Assembly (NCBI GenBank): GCA_017615635.1
Contig: JAFZZR010000079.1
Span: 1 to 64,000, forward strand
Origin: Lentisphaeria bacterium
Lineage (GTDB): Bacteria; Verrucomicrobiota; Lentisphaeria; Victivallales; UBA1829
Reading direction: 5' to 3'
Length of the DNA: 64,000 nt
Part shown: positions 8,408 through 16,601 of the stretch, in pieces
How positions within the stretch are numbered: the stretch's first letter is position 1
Layout of the letters: the number at the start of each line of letters is the position of its first letter
Position numbers and translations under genes: made by a program
Notes under the pieces: generated by a model
The model's input: only the letters and a program-made list of their open reading frames with translations
The model's database searches: none
Told to the model about the DNA's origin: nothing

Positions 8408-10276
8408 TCAAGATTTTTTAACTTCAAAAAGAAGTGTTTCCGGCGCATGGATGTCCAGTTCCAGCGTGTCCGTGTTTTCGAAGCGGAGTTTCCCCTCGAA
8501 AAGCTCGGTGATCACGGCGGCCTTCTCCGGCAGACGGATCACGGTTTTCCCGCTGTCCGCCGAATGAACCATCAGCAGATCCTCCGAGGCAAAGACCGGG
8601 ATCGCCTCCTCGGCATAAAGATGGACTCCGGCCCTTGCCGCGGCCGCCTTCAGACCGGATGGTGTGACCGCCTCGGGCGCTCCCATGTAGCAGGAGAACC
8701 AGCTGCCCATCGAAACAGGTTCATTGACGGGCGAGGCTGCCGAGACGCCGCAGATTTCCGCCATCCGCCCATCGTTCCAGCCTTTGCCGTCGGAACATCC
8801 GCAGCCGGCGCCCCACATGACATGTCTGTCGGAATGCAGCACATGTTTTTTCAGAAGCGCCAGCCGTTCTTCCGTGATCTCGTACAGATCCGGGAAAAGG
8901 AAGAGCTTGAACCGTTCCGCATTTTTGATATGAGGAATATCATCGAAGGAGAAAACCGTATACGGCGCGCCCAGTTTGTTGAGCTGTGCCAGCAAAGGGA
9001 TCCGGCTGTTGCAGCCGGCGTTTCTGCCGTCGTCGTTGACATAGAGGACGCTGGCGGGATCGGCGATCAGGGCAACTTCGGAGACCGGTTCGCGGGTCTC
9101 ATCATCGAAATCCTCCCAGATCTCCCGGCATCGGTGCAAAGCATCCAGGACCTCTCTGCTCTTGTAAAAACCGCCCCACATATCGAACATCCAGAGAGAT
9201 GTCCCGTGGATCAGCGACCGGGCGAACTCCCGCCGGACGCCCGCTACGTCGGCTTTCGTATTTTCCCATCCGACGTAGTCCACGGTAACGTGCGGAGACA
9301 GCTTGCGGTTGAAGGTGCTGGTGCGCTGATCGCACTCGTGCATGTATCTTTTGCCGTAGCGGTGGATCGTGCCGTTCGGCGGCATGAATCCGCCGAAGCC
9401 GCCCGTTTTTCGGTCGTGATACATCCCCGGACTGATCAGGAAATCCACATCCGGAGACGCCAGCACTTTTTCGTAGGCCAGGTGTCCGCACTGGACGATG
9501 CGCTTGGACTCGAGTTCGTTGATATAGCCGTAGAACACGCCCACGTCCTTCGGGGTCAGACAATGCTCCTTGATCAATTTCGCGAAATCAAGGATCCCTT
9601 GTGCAACCAGTTCGCTGTGAAACTTCCAATAGGCGAGCGCGTCGGCGTTTTTCTCCGGATCGCGAAGCCGGTTCTCCAGATGCGAGGAGGCAAAACGGTC
9701 GGCGCAGCAGGGAATGCAGCGGGGGATTTCCGGAAGATTGTCCTTGGCCCATGTCTGATAGGCGGCCAGCTTCTGCGGGGTTTCCACGCCGCCGGAGTAG
9801 TCCATCCACTCGTCGGTGACTCCGCAGGCTGGAATATAGGCCCTGATCCGGTCTCCGTACTTTTTCTCGGCGTAGTCAACGAAGGAGACCGCATATTTTT
9901 CCGTGTACGTTCGCCAGCGGGGATCGCATAACGCATCGGTCAGACTGCTGAAGCTGTCTGCCCCGAGCCGGTTGCCGCAGGCGAGCTGCCGATGGAGCCA
10001 CAGAGGCGTATTGAGGTCGATCATGCAGAGGAATTTTGCATCGGGATTGATTGCGAGGACATCGCGGATCTGCTCGTCGAAGGGGGCGAAATCGTATGTT
10101 TCGTACCAGTGCCAGAGGGGTTTGTACTGGGAATACGGTTCGCCCAGCGAGTTGGCGGTGTTGGAAGGAAAAATGGTAAAGAGATCGAATCCCGCCGCGG
10201 TGAAATCCCGCATGGCGTCGAATTCCTTCCAGAACGAGCGATAGGCAAAATAATTCTTATGATCGCGCTTTGACAT
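8408..10276 (-). CDS. GH42-like glycoside hydrolase (beta-galactosidase-type), cytoplasmic
   Basis: 622 aa with no signal peptide. The N-terminal 380 residues read as a TIM barrel: candidate acid/base E156 in ACGVTDEWMDY and candidate nucleophile E314 in YMHECDQRTS. Residues about 400-520 look like a class-I amidotransferase-like fold as in the trimerisation domain of GH42 (EVALIADPASVLYVND then LFLFPDLYEITEERLALLKK), and a short beta domain ends the protein. It starts 27 bases after the pseudopilin stop, so it is in the same operon, upstream of the secreted CBM9 protein. Hydrolysis of imported beta-galactosides or similar is likely but substrate is unproven. Confidence 0.7.
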   Translation of the reverse strand: MSKRDHKNYFAYRSFWKEFDAMRDFTAAGFDLFTIFPSNTANSLGEPYSQYKPLWHWYETYDFAPFDEQIRDVLAINPDAKFLCMIDLNTPLWLHRQLACGNRLGADSFSSLTDALCDPRWRTYTEKYAVSFVDYAEKKYGDRIRAYIPACGVTDEWMDYSGGVETPQKLAAYQTWAKDNLPEIPRCIPCCADRFASSHLENRLRDPEKNADALAYWKFHSELVAQGILDFAKLIKEHCLTPKDVGVFYGYINELESKRIVQCGHLAYEKVLASPDVDFLISPGMYHDRKTGGFGGFMPPNGTIHRYGKRYMHECDQRTSTFNRKLSPHVTVDYVGWENTKADVAGVRREFARSLIHGTSLWMFDMWGGFYKSREVLDALHRCREIWEDFDDETREPVSEVALIADPASVLYVNDDGRNAGCNSRIPLLAQLNKLGAPYTVFSFDDIPHIKNAERFKLFLFPDLYEITEERLALLKKHVLHSDRHVMWGAGCGCSDGKGWNDGRMAEICGVSAASPVNEPVSMGSWFSCYMGAPEAVTPSGLKAAAARAGVHLYAEEAIPVFASEDLLMVHSADSGKTVIRLPEKAAVITELFEGKLRFENTDTLELDIHAPETLLFEVKKS

Positions 10277-10303
10277 AAAGAACCCCGTGCGTTTGAAAAT
10301 ATG

Positions 10304-11071
10304 TCAATGGGCCCACGGATCCGTGCAATAGCCGTCCGGCCTGCCCGTTTCGTAGGTGGCATGTCCGTCCATCCAGAGAAAGTTGCTTCCTTTCAGGTGT
10401 GCGCTGTTGATCCCCCAGGGCTGCGTCGTTTCCGCGTCGGTACCCAGAGGAAGCTGATTCAGCGAGGTATTGCTGTTGAACGCGGTTTTCCATGTATCCG
10501 CCAGAAGCGGGATCGTGCTGAAGGAGAATTTCGATATCGCAGAGATATTGCTGACTACGAGCGATGACGCAGGCGTACGGAAATAGATCCGGCGGTTGTA
10601 CCCGTATCCGGTCGGCATGGGAACGTTGTTGTAGGTCCAGTAGGTTTTTCCATCCGGTCTCAGATCCGGCTGACTGGGACACTGAAAATACTGCCCGAAG
10701 AGCGCTCTGGACTTTTCACCCCGAACGTTGGCATCTCCGTCCTGTACGGCATTTATCAAATTCTGTGCGCTCATGTGGCAGGGCATTTGCGCTTCCGGCG
10801 CGGTGACCATGATCGCCGCAAAATACTCCGTCAGATTGGTTCCCGGAAGCGTGCCGTTGCTGGGCAGCATATAACCGCCCGTCCCGTCCGTATAGAATTG
10901 CCAGAACAGCCCCAGCGATTTCAGCCTGCTTGTACAGGAAATTCTCCTCGCGGTTCCCTTTGCCTGACTCAACGACGGCAGAAGCATTCCCGCGAGGATC
11001 GCGATGATGGCGATCACGACAAGAAGTTCGATGAGGGTGAACGCACGCGTTTTCAAGAGGTATGTCTTCAT
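10304..11071 (-). CDS. Type II secretion pseudopilin-like protein with H-X9-DG motif (first copy)
   Basis: 255 aa. The class III (prepilin) signal is textbook: short basic leader [10 protein letters not shown], then [16 protein letters not shown] with the conserved Glu5, followed by a globular C-terminal part. [15 protein letters not shown] near residue 225 carries the H-X9-DG motif that marks a large PVC-specific pilin-like family. The frame is open to 11260, but the upstream codons overlap the promoter, and GGAAGGGAAAGAAAG precedes the chosen ATG. It is processed at the inner membrane by a prepilin peptidase; function after that is unknown. First gene of an operon with two carbohydrate enzymes, divergent from a GntR-type regulator. 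Confidence 0.9.
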   Translation of the reverse strand: MKTYLLKTRAFTLIELLVVIAIIAILAGMLLPSLSQAKGTARRISCTSRLKSLGLFWQFYTDGTGGYMLPSNGTLPGTNLTEYFAAIMVTAPEAQMPCHMSAQNLINAVQDGDANVRGEKSRALFGQYFQCPSQPDLRPDGKTYWTYNNVPMPTGYGYNRRIYFRTPASSLVVSNISAISKFSFSTIPLLADTWKTAFNSNTSLNQLPLGTDAETTQPWGINSAHLKGSNFLWMDGHATYETGRPDGYCTDPWAH

Positions 11072-11147
11072 CTTTCTTTCCCTTCCGTTCCTGTTTTTCG
11101 CTGTTCGGGATTGTCTGCGCTGTCTTGTCGGCAGCCGCTCCTGCCAT

Positions 11148-11176
11148 ATTCTAATCTCTAATCCTGTTTCTGTCAA
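11148..11176 (-). promoter_or_regulatory. Promoter of the first pseudopilin operon
   Basis: Minus-strand TTGACA, 17 bases, TAGAAT; consensus -35 and good -10. It drives pseudopilin, GH42-like and CBM9 genes and faces the regulator promoter. Confidence 0.65.
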
Positions 11177-11221
11177 TGGAACGAAAGGAAAAAGAACCGA
11201 TAAAATTCCGGAGGAAGAAAA

Positions 11222-11245
11222 TTTCAATACAGTTTTCAATACAGT
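11222..11245. promoter_or_regulatory. Two tandem 12-bp repeats, candidate operator
   Basis: TTTCAATACAGT occurs twice in a row without spacer, ending exactly at the -35 box of the regulator promoter and lying between the two divergent promoters. This position suits autoregulation and joint control by the GntR/LacI-type regulator next to it. Confidence 0.45.
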
Positions 11246-11273
11246 TTGCAATCGCATCAATGCACCTTATATT
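11246..11273 (+). promoter_or_regulatory. Promoter of the GntR/LacI-type regulator
   Basis: TTGCAA, 16 bases, TATATT. The first three bases of this -35 box are also the first in-frame TTG of the regulator frame, which shows that TTG is not the start codon: transcription begins about 30 bases later. Confidence 0.6.
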
Positions 11274-11305
11274 ATGGAATTACGGAAAACAGAGGAGTCC
11301 ATGCC

Positions 11306-12382
11306 ATAAATCCGAGAGACAACATATACAGCCGGAATGTCCGCCGGGTAACCGACTGTCTGCGGGAAATGCTTCTGCCGCTGTCGCCGGGGGACAAACT
11401 GCCGGGGATCCGTACGCTGATGAAGCGGACGGGATACGGTCAGATCACGGTCACCAATGCCTTGCGGGAACTGCAAAAGGAAGGTTTTGTCCGGGTGGAT
11501 CCGTACCGCGGGATTTTCCGGATCCGGCCGACCGAAAACGAACGGGATATCCGCCTGATCCATTGGCAGACACTGGTGGATTCGAAACGGAAAAACGGTT
11601 TTTTTCAGATCCTTTTCCGGAAGCTGCAGGAATGCGCGAAAGAATCGGGCCGCAGGATCGTCATAGAAAATGTCAAGGACCGGCTCCCGGAGGATATCGC
11701 CTCGGAACTGGTGAACGACGGGATCTCCCGCTGCATCGTCTGCAGTGCCCGCGAACGGGATTTTGCGGTCTGTCTGAAAAGACGGAAGATCGTATGTCTG
11801 GAACTGCTGCCCCGGCATACGAAGGAGGTGACGGCGACCCTGCGCGACGCTCCCGATATGACCGTGCGGCAGATGGACTATCTGCTTAAACGAGGCTACA
11901 GGCGGATTGGATATCTCACCTTCGGCGGCAATGATACGACCCAGTATCCGCTTCAGGTGCTCCGCCTGATGGATTATTACCGTCTGATGGCGGAAAACGG
12001 TCTGAAAGTCGATCCGGACTGGGTGCTCCAGTGTTCGGATCGGTATGAAAATCTGAATGACGGCATGGATCGGATCATGAACACGGATCCGTGCCCGGAA
12101 GTCCTGATCGTACCTGGGGCCGCGCTCTCCCGGCTCTATCCCTGGTGCCGGAGGCATCGTATCCGGATCGGGAAGGATCTGGCGGTGTTCAGCTGCGACG
12201 ATTACAACGAGCACTACACGCCGGAGCCGACGAGCATCACCAACAATCCGGAACATATTGCTGAAACTTTCTGGGAGATGTTTCAGGCGGCGGAACGGGG
12301 CGAAAAGGTGGAAAGCCGCTATACGGAACTTTTCATCCGCACGGGCATGACGGTCCCCCATCTGAAAAACGCAGGGAAGTAA
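11306..12382 (+). CDS. GntR-type repressor with LacI-like sugar-binding domain; probable AUA start
   Basis: About 358 aa. Residues 10-80 form a winged helix (NVRRVTDCLREMLLPLSPG, IRTLMKRTGYGQITVTNALR) and the rest is a periplasmic-binding-like sensor of the LacI/GalR kind (RRIGYLTF, then DLAVFSCDDYNEHYTPEPTS). Start choice is odd: there is no in-frame ATG, GTG or TTG downstream of the promoter near the N-terminus. AGAGGAG at 11291-11297 lies eight bases before an in-frame ATA, the best-spaced candidate. An out-of-frame ATG at 11301 is only three bases from it and meets TAA after two codons. It is divergent from the pseudopilin operon, which it likely controls. Confidence 0.8.
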   Translation: MNPRDNIYSRNVRRVTDCLREMLLPLSPGDKLPGIRTLMKRTGYGQITVTNALRELQKEGFVRVDPYRGIFRIRPTENERDIRLIHWQTLVDSKRKNGFFQILFRKLQECAKESGRRIVIENVKDRLPEDIASELVNDGISRCIVCSARERDFAVCLKRRKIVCLELLPRHTKEVTATLRDAPDMTVRQMDYLLKRGYRRIGYLTFGGNDTTQYPLQVLRLMDYYRLMAENGLKVDPDWVLQCSDRYENLNDGMDRIMNTDPCPEVLIVPGAALSRLYPWCRRHRIRIGKDLAVFSCDDYNEHYTPEPTSITNNPEHIAETFWEMFQAAERGEKVESRYTELFIRTGMTVPHLKNAGK

Positions 12383-12393
12383 GTCGGGAATTA

Positions 12394-12411
12394 TTTCCGC
12401 CGGAGCGGAAA
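12394..12411 (+). terminator. Weak hairpin after the regulator gene
   Basis: TTTCCGC, loop CGGA, GCGGAAA: seven pairs just after the regulator stop, followed by AATAAAAG rather than a T run. It may be a partial terminator or processing site ahead of the next promoter. Confidence 0.35.
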
Positions 12412-12430
12412 AATAAAAGCAGGGGCGGAC

Positions 12431-12458
12431 TTGACTTTTCTGTGTTCTCCGCTATCTT
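12431..12458 (+). promoter_or_regulatory. Promoter of the 1026-aa protein gene
   Basis: TTGACT, 16 bases, TATCTT, with the AAGGAGAG ribosome site and ATG 35-45 bases downstream. Confidence 0.55.
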
Positions 12459-12504
12459 TACCGGAAAACATCCGTTTTAAAAGCACAGGCAAGGAGAGCA
12501 CGAA

Positions 12505-15500
12505 ATGCTGCTGAACTTTCGAATCGACTGGGGATATCAGTATCTCTATTCCCGCAGACACTATCATCCGTTCTATCACTGGGACGGTCATCTGGAATGC
12601 TCGGCGGGGATAATCCGGAAGGTCTTTCAGCTGGAATATCCGGTGATCTGGTTCGGACCCGGTCACTGCGCCCATGAAACGCTGCTCGACGGGCCATCGT
12701 GGAAAAGCACTACGAGGCGCGGACTCAGCGGGATCCGGATCGAGGCGGACGTGCCCGAGGATGCCGTTTTCAAACTGGTCACGATGTCCGGCTCGTTCGA
12801 GTTCCGGGCGGGCGATGTCCGGGACAAAGGACGGATCGAGTTTCCCGTCGGTCCGAAATACCTGGGATGTCACGTGATCGTGACCCGGATCGGATACTAC
12901 TGGTTTCAGCCGAAGGCGAGGCCGGGGCAGATGATCTTGGAGGCGGACGATCTGGCGAAAAGCGTGCCCGTGCACGACTGGGCGAGGATGCGCACCGCCT
13001 GGATCGAGCCCGGCGGTCAGGCGGAATTCGAGGCGGATCTCCCGGAGACCCGCGGGGACAGCGATGAAACGATCCTCCACATAGTGGCCATGGCGGCGCC
13101 GGAATACACGCCCGGCGCGGAAAAACAGATCCATGACGAGTTTCCGCTGACGCTTCTCTGCGACGGCAAGGTCGTGGCGGAGGGGCGTCATTATTTCCGC
13201 GAGCACGACGCCTATATGCAGATGCTGGAAGATGTCTGGCTCCGGTTCCCCGCCGTCTCGGGAAAACATCATTTCCACCTCAAAAACGGAAACGGGCGGT
13301 TCTTCCTGCTTGTCACGCGCCTGATCCTTCAGCAGTCGGAGCACCGGCATCTGGAATTCTCTCTGCCGCCCTGGGCTCTGGCCGGCGAACCGCTGATCGG
13401 ACGGATCTTCGCCGCCCGGAAGGACCGGACCGTCGTCCGCTGGGAGGACGGGCAGATGAGCCTGGATTTGCAGCCGGGCTGGAACGAGTTCGCCTTTTCC
13501 GTCTCCGCGCCGGGCCGGGATGTGGAGGTCTCCACGGATACGACACGCGGCGTCATCCCCGCGGTCTACGCACTGAAGGACGAGGCTCCGGAAGTGACGG
13601 TTGGGTACGACATGACCGTGGTGCCTCACGACGGCAACGGGTTCATGGACTGGCTTTTGGACTACACCTGGCGGACGCGGCTGGGAAATCTGGTGGTGTT
13701 CCGGTCGTTTCGGAGGCTGGGCCCCGAAACGCACGAGCGTGAGGAGATATCGGATGACCTGCTGTCACGCTGGGGGGATTTCTGCCGCCGTCACCGGATC
13801 CACGTGGAGGCTGCCAACTGCTACGAAAGCGGGGCTCTGGTGAAGTCGTCGGGCGAAATGATCCACAGCGTTGGCCGTCATGAATGGCCGGGTGCGGTGT
13901 ATGCGTTCGATCCGGGCTTCGAATGGAGGTCCGAGGATATGAAAACGGCCATGGAGCACTGCCTGGCGCGCCTGAAGATCGAAATCGACAAAGCGCACAA
14001 GGTCTGCCGCCGCGCCGCCTTCGGGGATGCCTCCGGCGGACACCGCTACTGCTATCTGGCGGGAGCGGATTTCATCCGGACGGAGACCATGGTACCGCAT
14101 ACGCAGCATCTCTGCTCCCAGGCCCGGCCCGCGGCGGAGGCTCTTTCCGACGGGGAATGGGGCGTCCACATTGCGATCCAGCACGCGTTTCAGCCGTATT
14201 ATGAGACGCATCTCGGCGTGTACTTCCTTTCCCTGTTCCAGCCCTGGATGATGGGGGCCTCCATGATCTATGAGGAGGACAGTCTGTTCCAGCTCTTCAA
14301 GGAGGAACGGCAGGCATGGGACGACCGTCTAACCAAGGGGAAACGGGATATGACGCGGGAGTTTTTCCGCTTCGTCAAGACCCATCCGCGCAAAGGAACG
14401 CCCACGCGGAAGATCGCGTTCGTGGAGGGGCGGTACGCCGCGCCCTTCAACGGTTTCATCTGCGATACGGATCAGGATCCCGACTACGCCGTCTGGGGCC
14501 TCTTCGGCAAGAACGATCCGCTCTGGGGACACCGTCAGCCTGAAAAATGCCGTCAGCTCCTGGACGTGCTGATGCCCGGCGCCAGCACGCAGCCGCTGAG
14601 GCAGGACTTCACCCGCCGGAGATTCTTCTTCTCCGGCACGCCCTACGGCGACTTCGATGAAGTTCCCACCGAGGCAAAACCCGAATACTTCGACCGCTAC
14701 TCTCTTCTGCTTCATCTCGGCTGGAACACCATGATCCGGGAGGATTACGACAAGCTCGCCCGTTTCGTGGATAACGGAGGTACTCTGCTGATAGGCCTTC
14801 CGCAGTTCAGCCGGCACGTGCGGAGGGATTTCCTTGAAGACATGATGGATCTCGACCTCTGGAACGAGGGTGACCTCTCCGATCTCTGCGGACTCAAGGT
14901 CAAGGGGCCCGGCAAGTGCTATTCCGGTCAGTGGAACACGTCCGGACGCGAGCAGGCCTTCATCCCGGTACTTTCCGGGATCCCCAGCAAGTCTCCGGAA
15001 GAAGACGGCCCCTGCCGTCTGGCCAAATTGGAAATGAATGGCGCGGAAGCCGTCATCTGGGATGCCATGACCGGCGAACCGCTGGTATGCCGCTTCCGCA
15101 AAGGCAAGGGGACCGTGTACGTTGTGACCGCGTACGCGTATCCGGGGCATGAAGCGCTCCGGGACGTCATGGCGTTTCTCATTGCGCGTCTGGCCTCGGA
15201 GAATCTGCCGGAAACCCGAGTGGACGATCCTTCCCGCGAAGTCTTCTGGAACGAATGGATCGAGGAGGATTCCGTTCGCCGTCTGATGCTCCTGAATACG
15301 GACTGGACGACTGCCGGGAATATAAAGTCCGTGCGCGTGGAAAGCGGAGACGTCCGGTTCGAAACGAATGTGGTCGAGCGCGAGGCGAAGATCCTCACCA
15401 TCCTGCCCGGCATGGTCCTGGAGCCGGACGATTTCTCCCTGCATCTGGAAATCACCGGAACGGGCACCATCCGCTGTCATGGCACGGGAATGCACCGGAT

Positions 15501-15585
15501 CACGATCCACAAGCCGGGGAACCGGACGGAGACCTGCACCGCGGATCTGACGGAGACCACGGTACAGGAAATCGTTCTTTCCTGA
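12505..15585 (+). CDS. Large GH42-like protein of unknown family, cytoplasmic
   Basis: 1026 aa without signal peptide; AAGGAGAG precedes the ATG. The first 350 residues look like one or two beta-sandwich domains. A middle region, about 370-700, has barrel-like alternation with candidate acidic clusters (IHVEAANCYESG near 435, MIYEEDSLFQ near 590). Residues about 730-890 have the amidotransferase-like fold seen in GH42 trimerisation domains (LLLHLGWNTMIREDYDKLA, FVDNGGTLLIGLPQ, then a GKGTVYVVTAYAYPG strand), followed by a C-terminal beta domain. It is alone between its own promoter and a strong terminator. An atypical glycosidase is the best guess; catalytic residues are not identified. Confidence 0.65.
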   Translation: MLLNFRIDWGYQYLYSRRHYHPFYHWDGHLECSAGIIRKVFQLEYPVIWFGPGHCAHETLLDGPSWKSTTRRGLSGIRIEADVPEDAVFKLVTMSGSFEFRAGDVRDKGRIEFPVGPKYLGCHVIVTRIGYYWFQPKARPGQMILEADDLAKSVPVHDWARMRTAWIEPGGQAEFEADLPETRGDSDETILHIVAMAAPEYTPGAEKQIHDEFPLTLLCDGKVVAEGRHYFREHDAYMQMLEDVWLRFPAVSGKHHFHLKNGNGRFFLLVTRLILQQSEHRHLEFSLPPWALAGEPLIGRIFAARKDRTVVRWEDGQMSLDLQPGWNEFAFSVSAPGRDVEVSTDTTRGVIPAVYALKDEAPEVTVGYDMTVVPHDGNGFMDWLLDYTWRTRLGNLVVFRSFRRLGPETHEREEISDDLLSRWGDFCRRHRIHVEAANCYESGALVKSSGEMIHSVGRHEWPGAVYAFDPGFEWRSEDMKTAMEHCLARLKIEIDKAHKVCRRAAFGDASGGHRYCYLAGADFIRTETMVPHTQHLCSQARPAAEALSDGEWGVHIAIQHAFQPYYETHLGVYFLSLFQPWMMGASMIYEEDSLFQLFKEERQAWDDRLTKGKRDMTREFFRFVKTHPRKGTPTRKIAFVEGRYAAPFNGFICDTDQDPDYAVWGLFGKNDPLWGHRQPEKCRQLLDVLMPGASTQPLRQDFTRRRFFFSGTPYGDFDEVPTEAKPEYFDRYSLLLHLGWNTMIREDYDKLARFVDNGGTLLIGLPQFSRHVRRDFLEDMMDLDLWNEGDLSDLCGLKVKGPGKCYSGQWNTSGREQAFIPVLSGIPSKSPEEDGPCRLAKLEMNGAEAVIWDAMTGEPLVCRFRKGKGTVYVVTAYAYPGHEALRDVMAFLIARLASENLPETRVDDPSREVFWNEWIEEDSVRRLMLLNTDWTTAGNIKSVRVESGDVRFETNVVEREAKILTILPGMVLEPDDFSLHLEITGTGTIRCHGTGMHRITIHKPGNRTETCTADLTETTVQEIVLS

Positions 15586-15607
15586 TCTCGTTTTTGTACG
15601 TTGCCGA

Positions 15608-15633
15608 AAGCCCGGGAGTCCGGGCTTTTTTTT
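15608..15633 (+). terminator. Rho-independent terminator
   Basis: AAGCCCGG, loop GAGT, CCGGGCTT then an eight-T run; textbook intrinsic terminator 22 bases after the 1026-aa gene. Confidence 0.92.
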
Positions 15634-15644
15634 GTTCCGGAAAA

Positions 15645-15689
15645 TCAAAAAAAGTGACGAATCGGCATTGAAATCGTCAAAAAAAGTGA
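15645..15689. promoter_or_regulatory. Pair of 13-bp direct repeats, candidate RpiR operator
   Basis: TCAAAAAAAGTGA at 15645-15657 and again at 15677-15689, identical, 32 bases apart (about three helical turns, so the same DNA face). The second copy fills the spacer of the rpiR promoter. This suits cooperative binding by the RpiR-family protein encoded just downstream. Confidence 0.55.
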
Positions 15690-15695
15690 TATATT
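15668..15695 (+). promoter_or_regulatory. Promoter of the RpiR / PMI / ROK-SGNH / GH42 operon
   Basis: TTGAAA, 16 bases, TATATT, followed by ACGGAGGTGATACG and the ATG of the regulator. Confidence 0.6.
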
Positions 15696-15713
15696 GAATA
15701 CGGAGGTGATACG

Positions 15714-16601
15714 ATGAAGCCGACACAGACTTCGAAAACTCTGCTGAAGATCCAGCAGGGATACACGTCGTTTCACGGAAATTATATCCGGATCGCGGAC
15801 CGGATCCTGGAAAATCCCTCGGTGGTGATCCGGGACAAGGTTGCGGATGCGGCGGCAGCCTGCGGGTGCGACAATGCGCAGATCATCCGTTTCTGTCAGA
15901 AACTGGGCTTCAAAGGTTTTTCCGACATGAAGCAGGCGCTGATCCACGACCTGATTCCGTTTCATACGAAGGTCGGTTCCTCCGAGCTTGACCGGAAAAC
16001 CGGCTTCCAGCGTCTGGTGCAGGACGTCCGGACCGGATACCAGCGCACGATCAACGATACGCTCGCCGTATTCGATGAAGCCGAGTTCCTGAAAACGGCC
16101 GCAGCTGTCCGTCAGGCAGGCCGGATCATGATCTGCGGAACGGGCGCCTCCGGGATCGTGGGCGAGGACCTTCAGATGAAGCTGAGCCGGATGGGGTATC
16201 CCGTCTGCTGTTACGGGGATCCCATGACCCGGCGGATGCTTTGCGCGCTTCTGACGGGGAAGGATCTGCTGATCGCGATCTCCTTCCGCGGACAGAACAG
16301 CGAGGTGCTGGACTGCGTGAAGATCGCCCGCGCGAACGGCTGCCGGATCGCCTCTATTACCAACTGCCGGACGTCGCCGCTGGCGGAGATGAGCGATCTC
16401 ACGCTTCTGACTGCAGCGGAAGAGGACGATTTCCGGATCGGCGCCATGACCTCGCGTTTCGCGCAGCTGATGGTGGTGGATTTTCTCTCCGTCATCATTG
16501 CTTCGAAAGACCAGAAGGCGGGCCGTTCGCTCGCCAGAACTTATGCCGTACTCGATCGGGCGGCAAAAAAATCCAATCCACAGAAGGAGAACAAACGATG
16601 A
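15714..16601 (+). CDS. RpiR/MurR family transcriptional regulator with SIS domain
   Basis: 295 aa. The N-terminal 75 residues form the RpiR helix-turn-helix (ADRILENPSVVIRDKVADAA then NAQIIRFCQKLGFKGFSDMK). Residues about 125-265 are a sugar-isomerase (SIS) domain, with ICGTGASGIVGEDLQMKLSR at the start, expected to bind a sugar phosphate. GGAGGTGAT gives a strong ribosome site. Its stop overlaps the next ATG by four bases (ATGA). Being first in an operon that encodes a mannose-6-phosphate isomerase and a sugar kinase, it likely senses a phosphorylated product of that pathway and represses its own promoter through the 13-bp repeats. Confidence 0.92.
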   Translation: MKPTQTSKTLLKIQQGYTSFHGNYIRIADRILENPSVVIRDKVADAAAACGCDNAQIIRFCQKLGFKGFSDMKQALIHDLIPFHTKVGSSELDRKTGFQRLVQDVRTGYQRTINDTLAVFDEAEFLKTAAAVRQAGRIMICGTGASGIVGEDLQMKLSRMGYPVCCYGDPMTRRMLCALLTGKDLLIAISFRGQNSEVLDCVKIARANGCRIASITNCRTSPLAEMSDLTLLTAAEEDDFRIGAMTSRFAQLMVVDFLSVIIASKDQKAGRSLARTYAVLDRAAKKSNPQKENKR

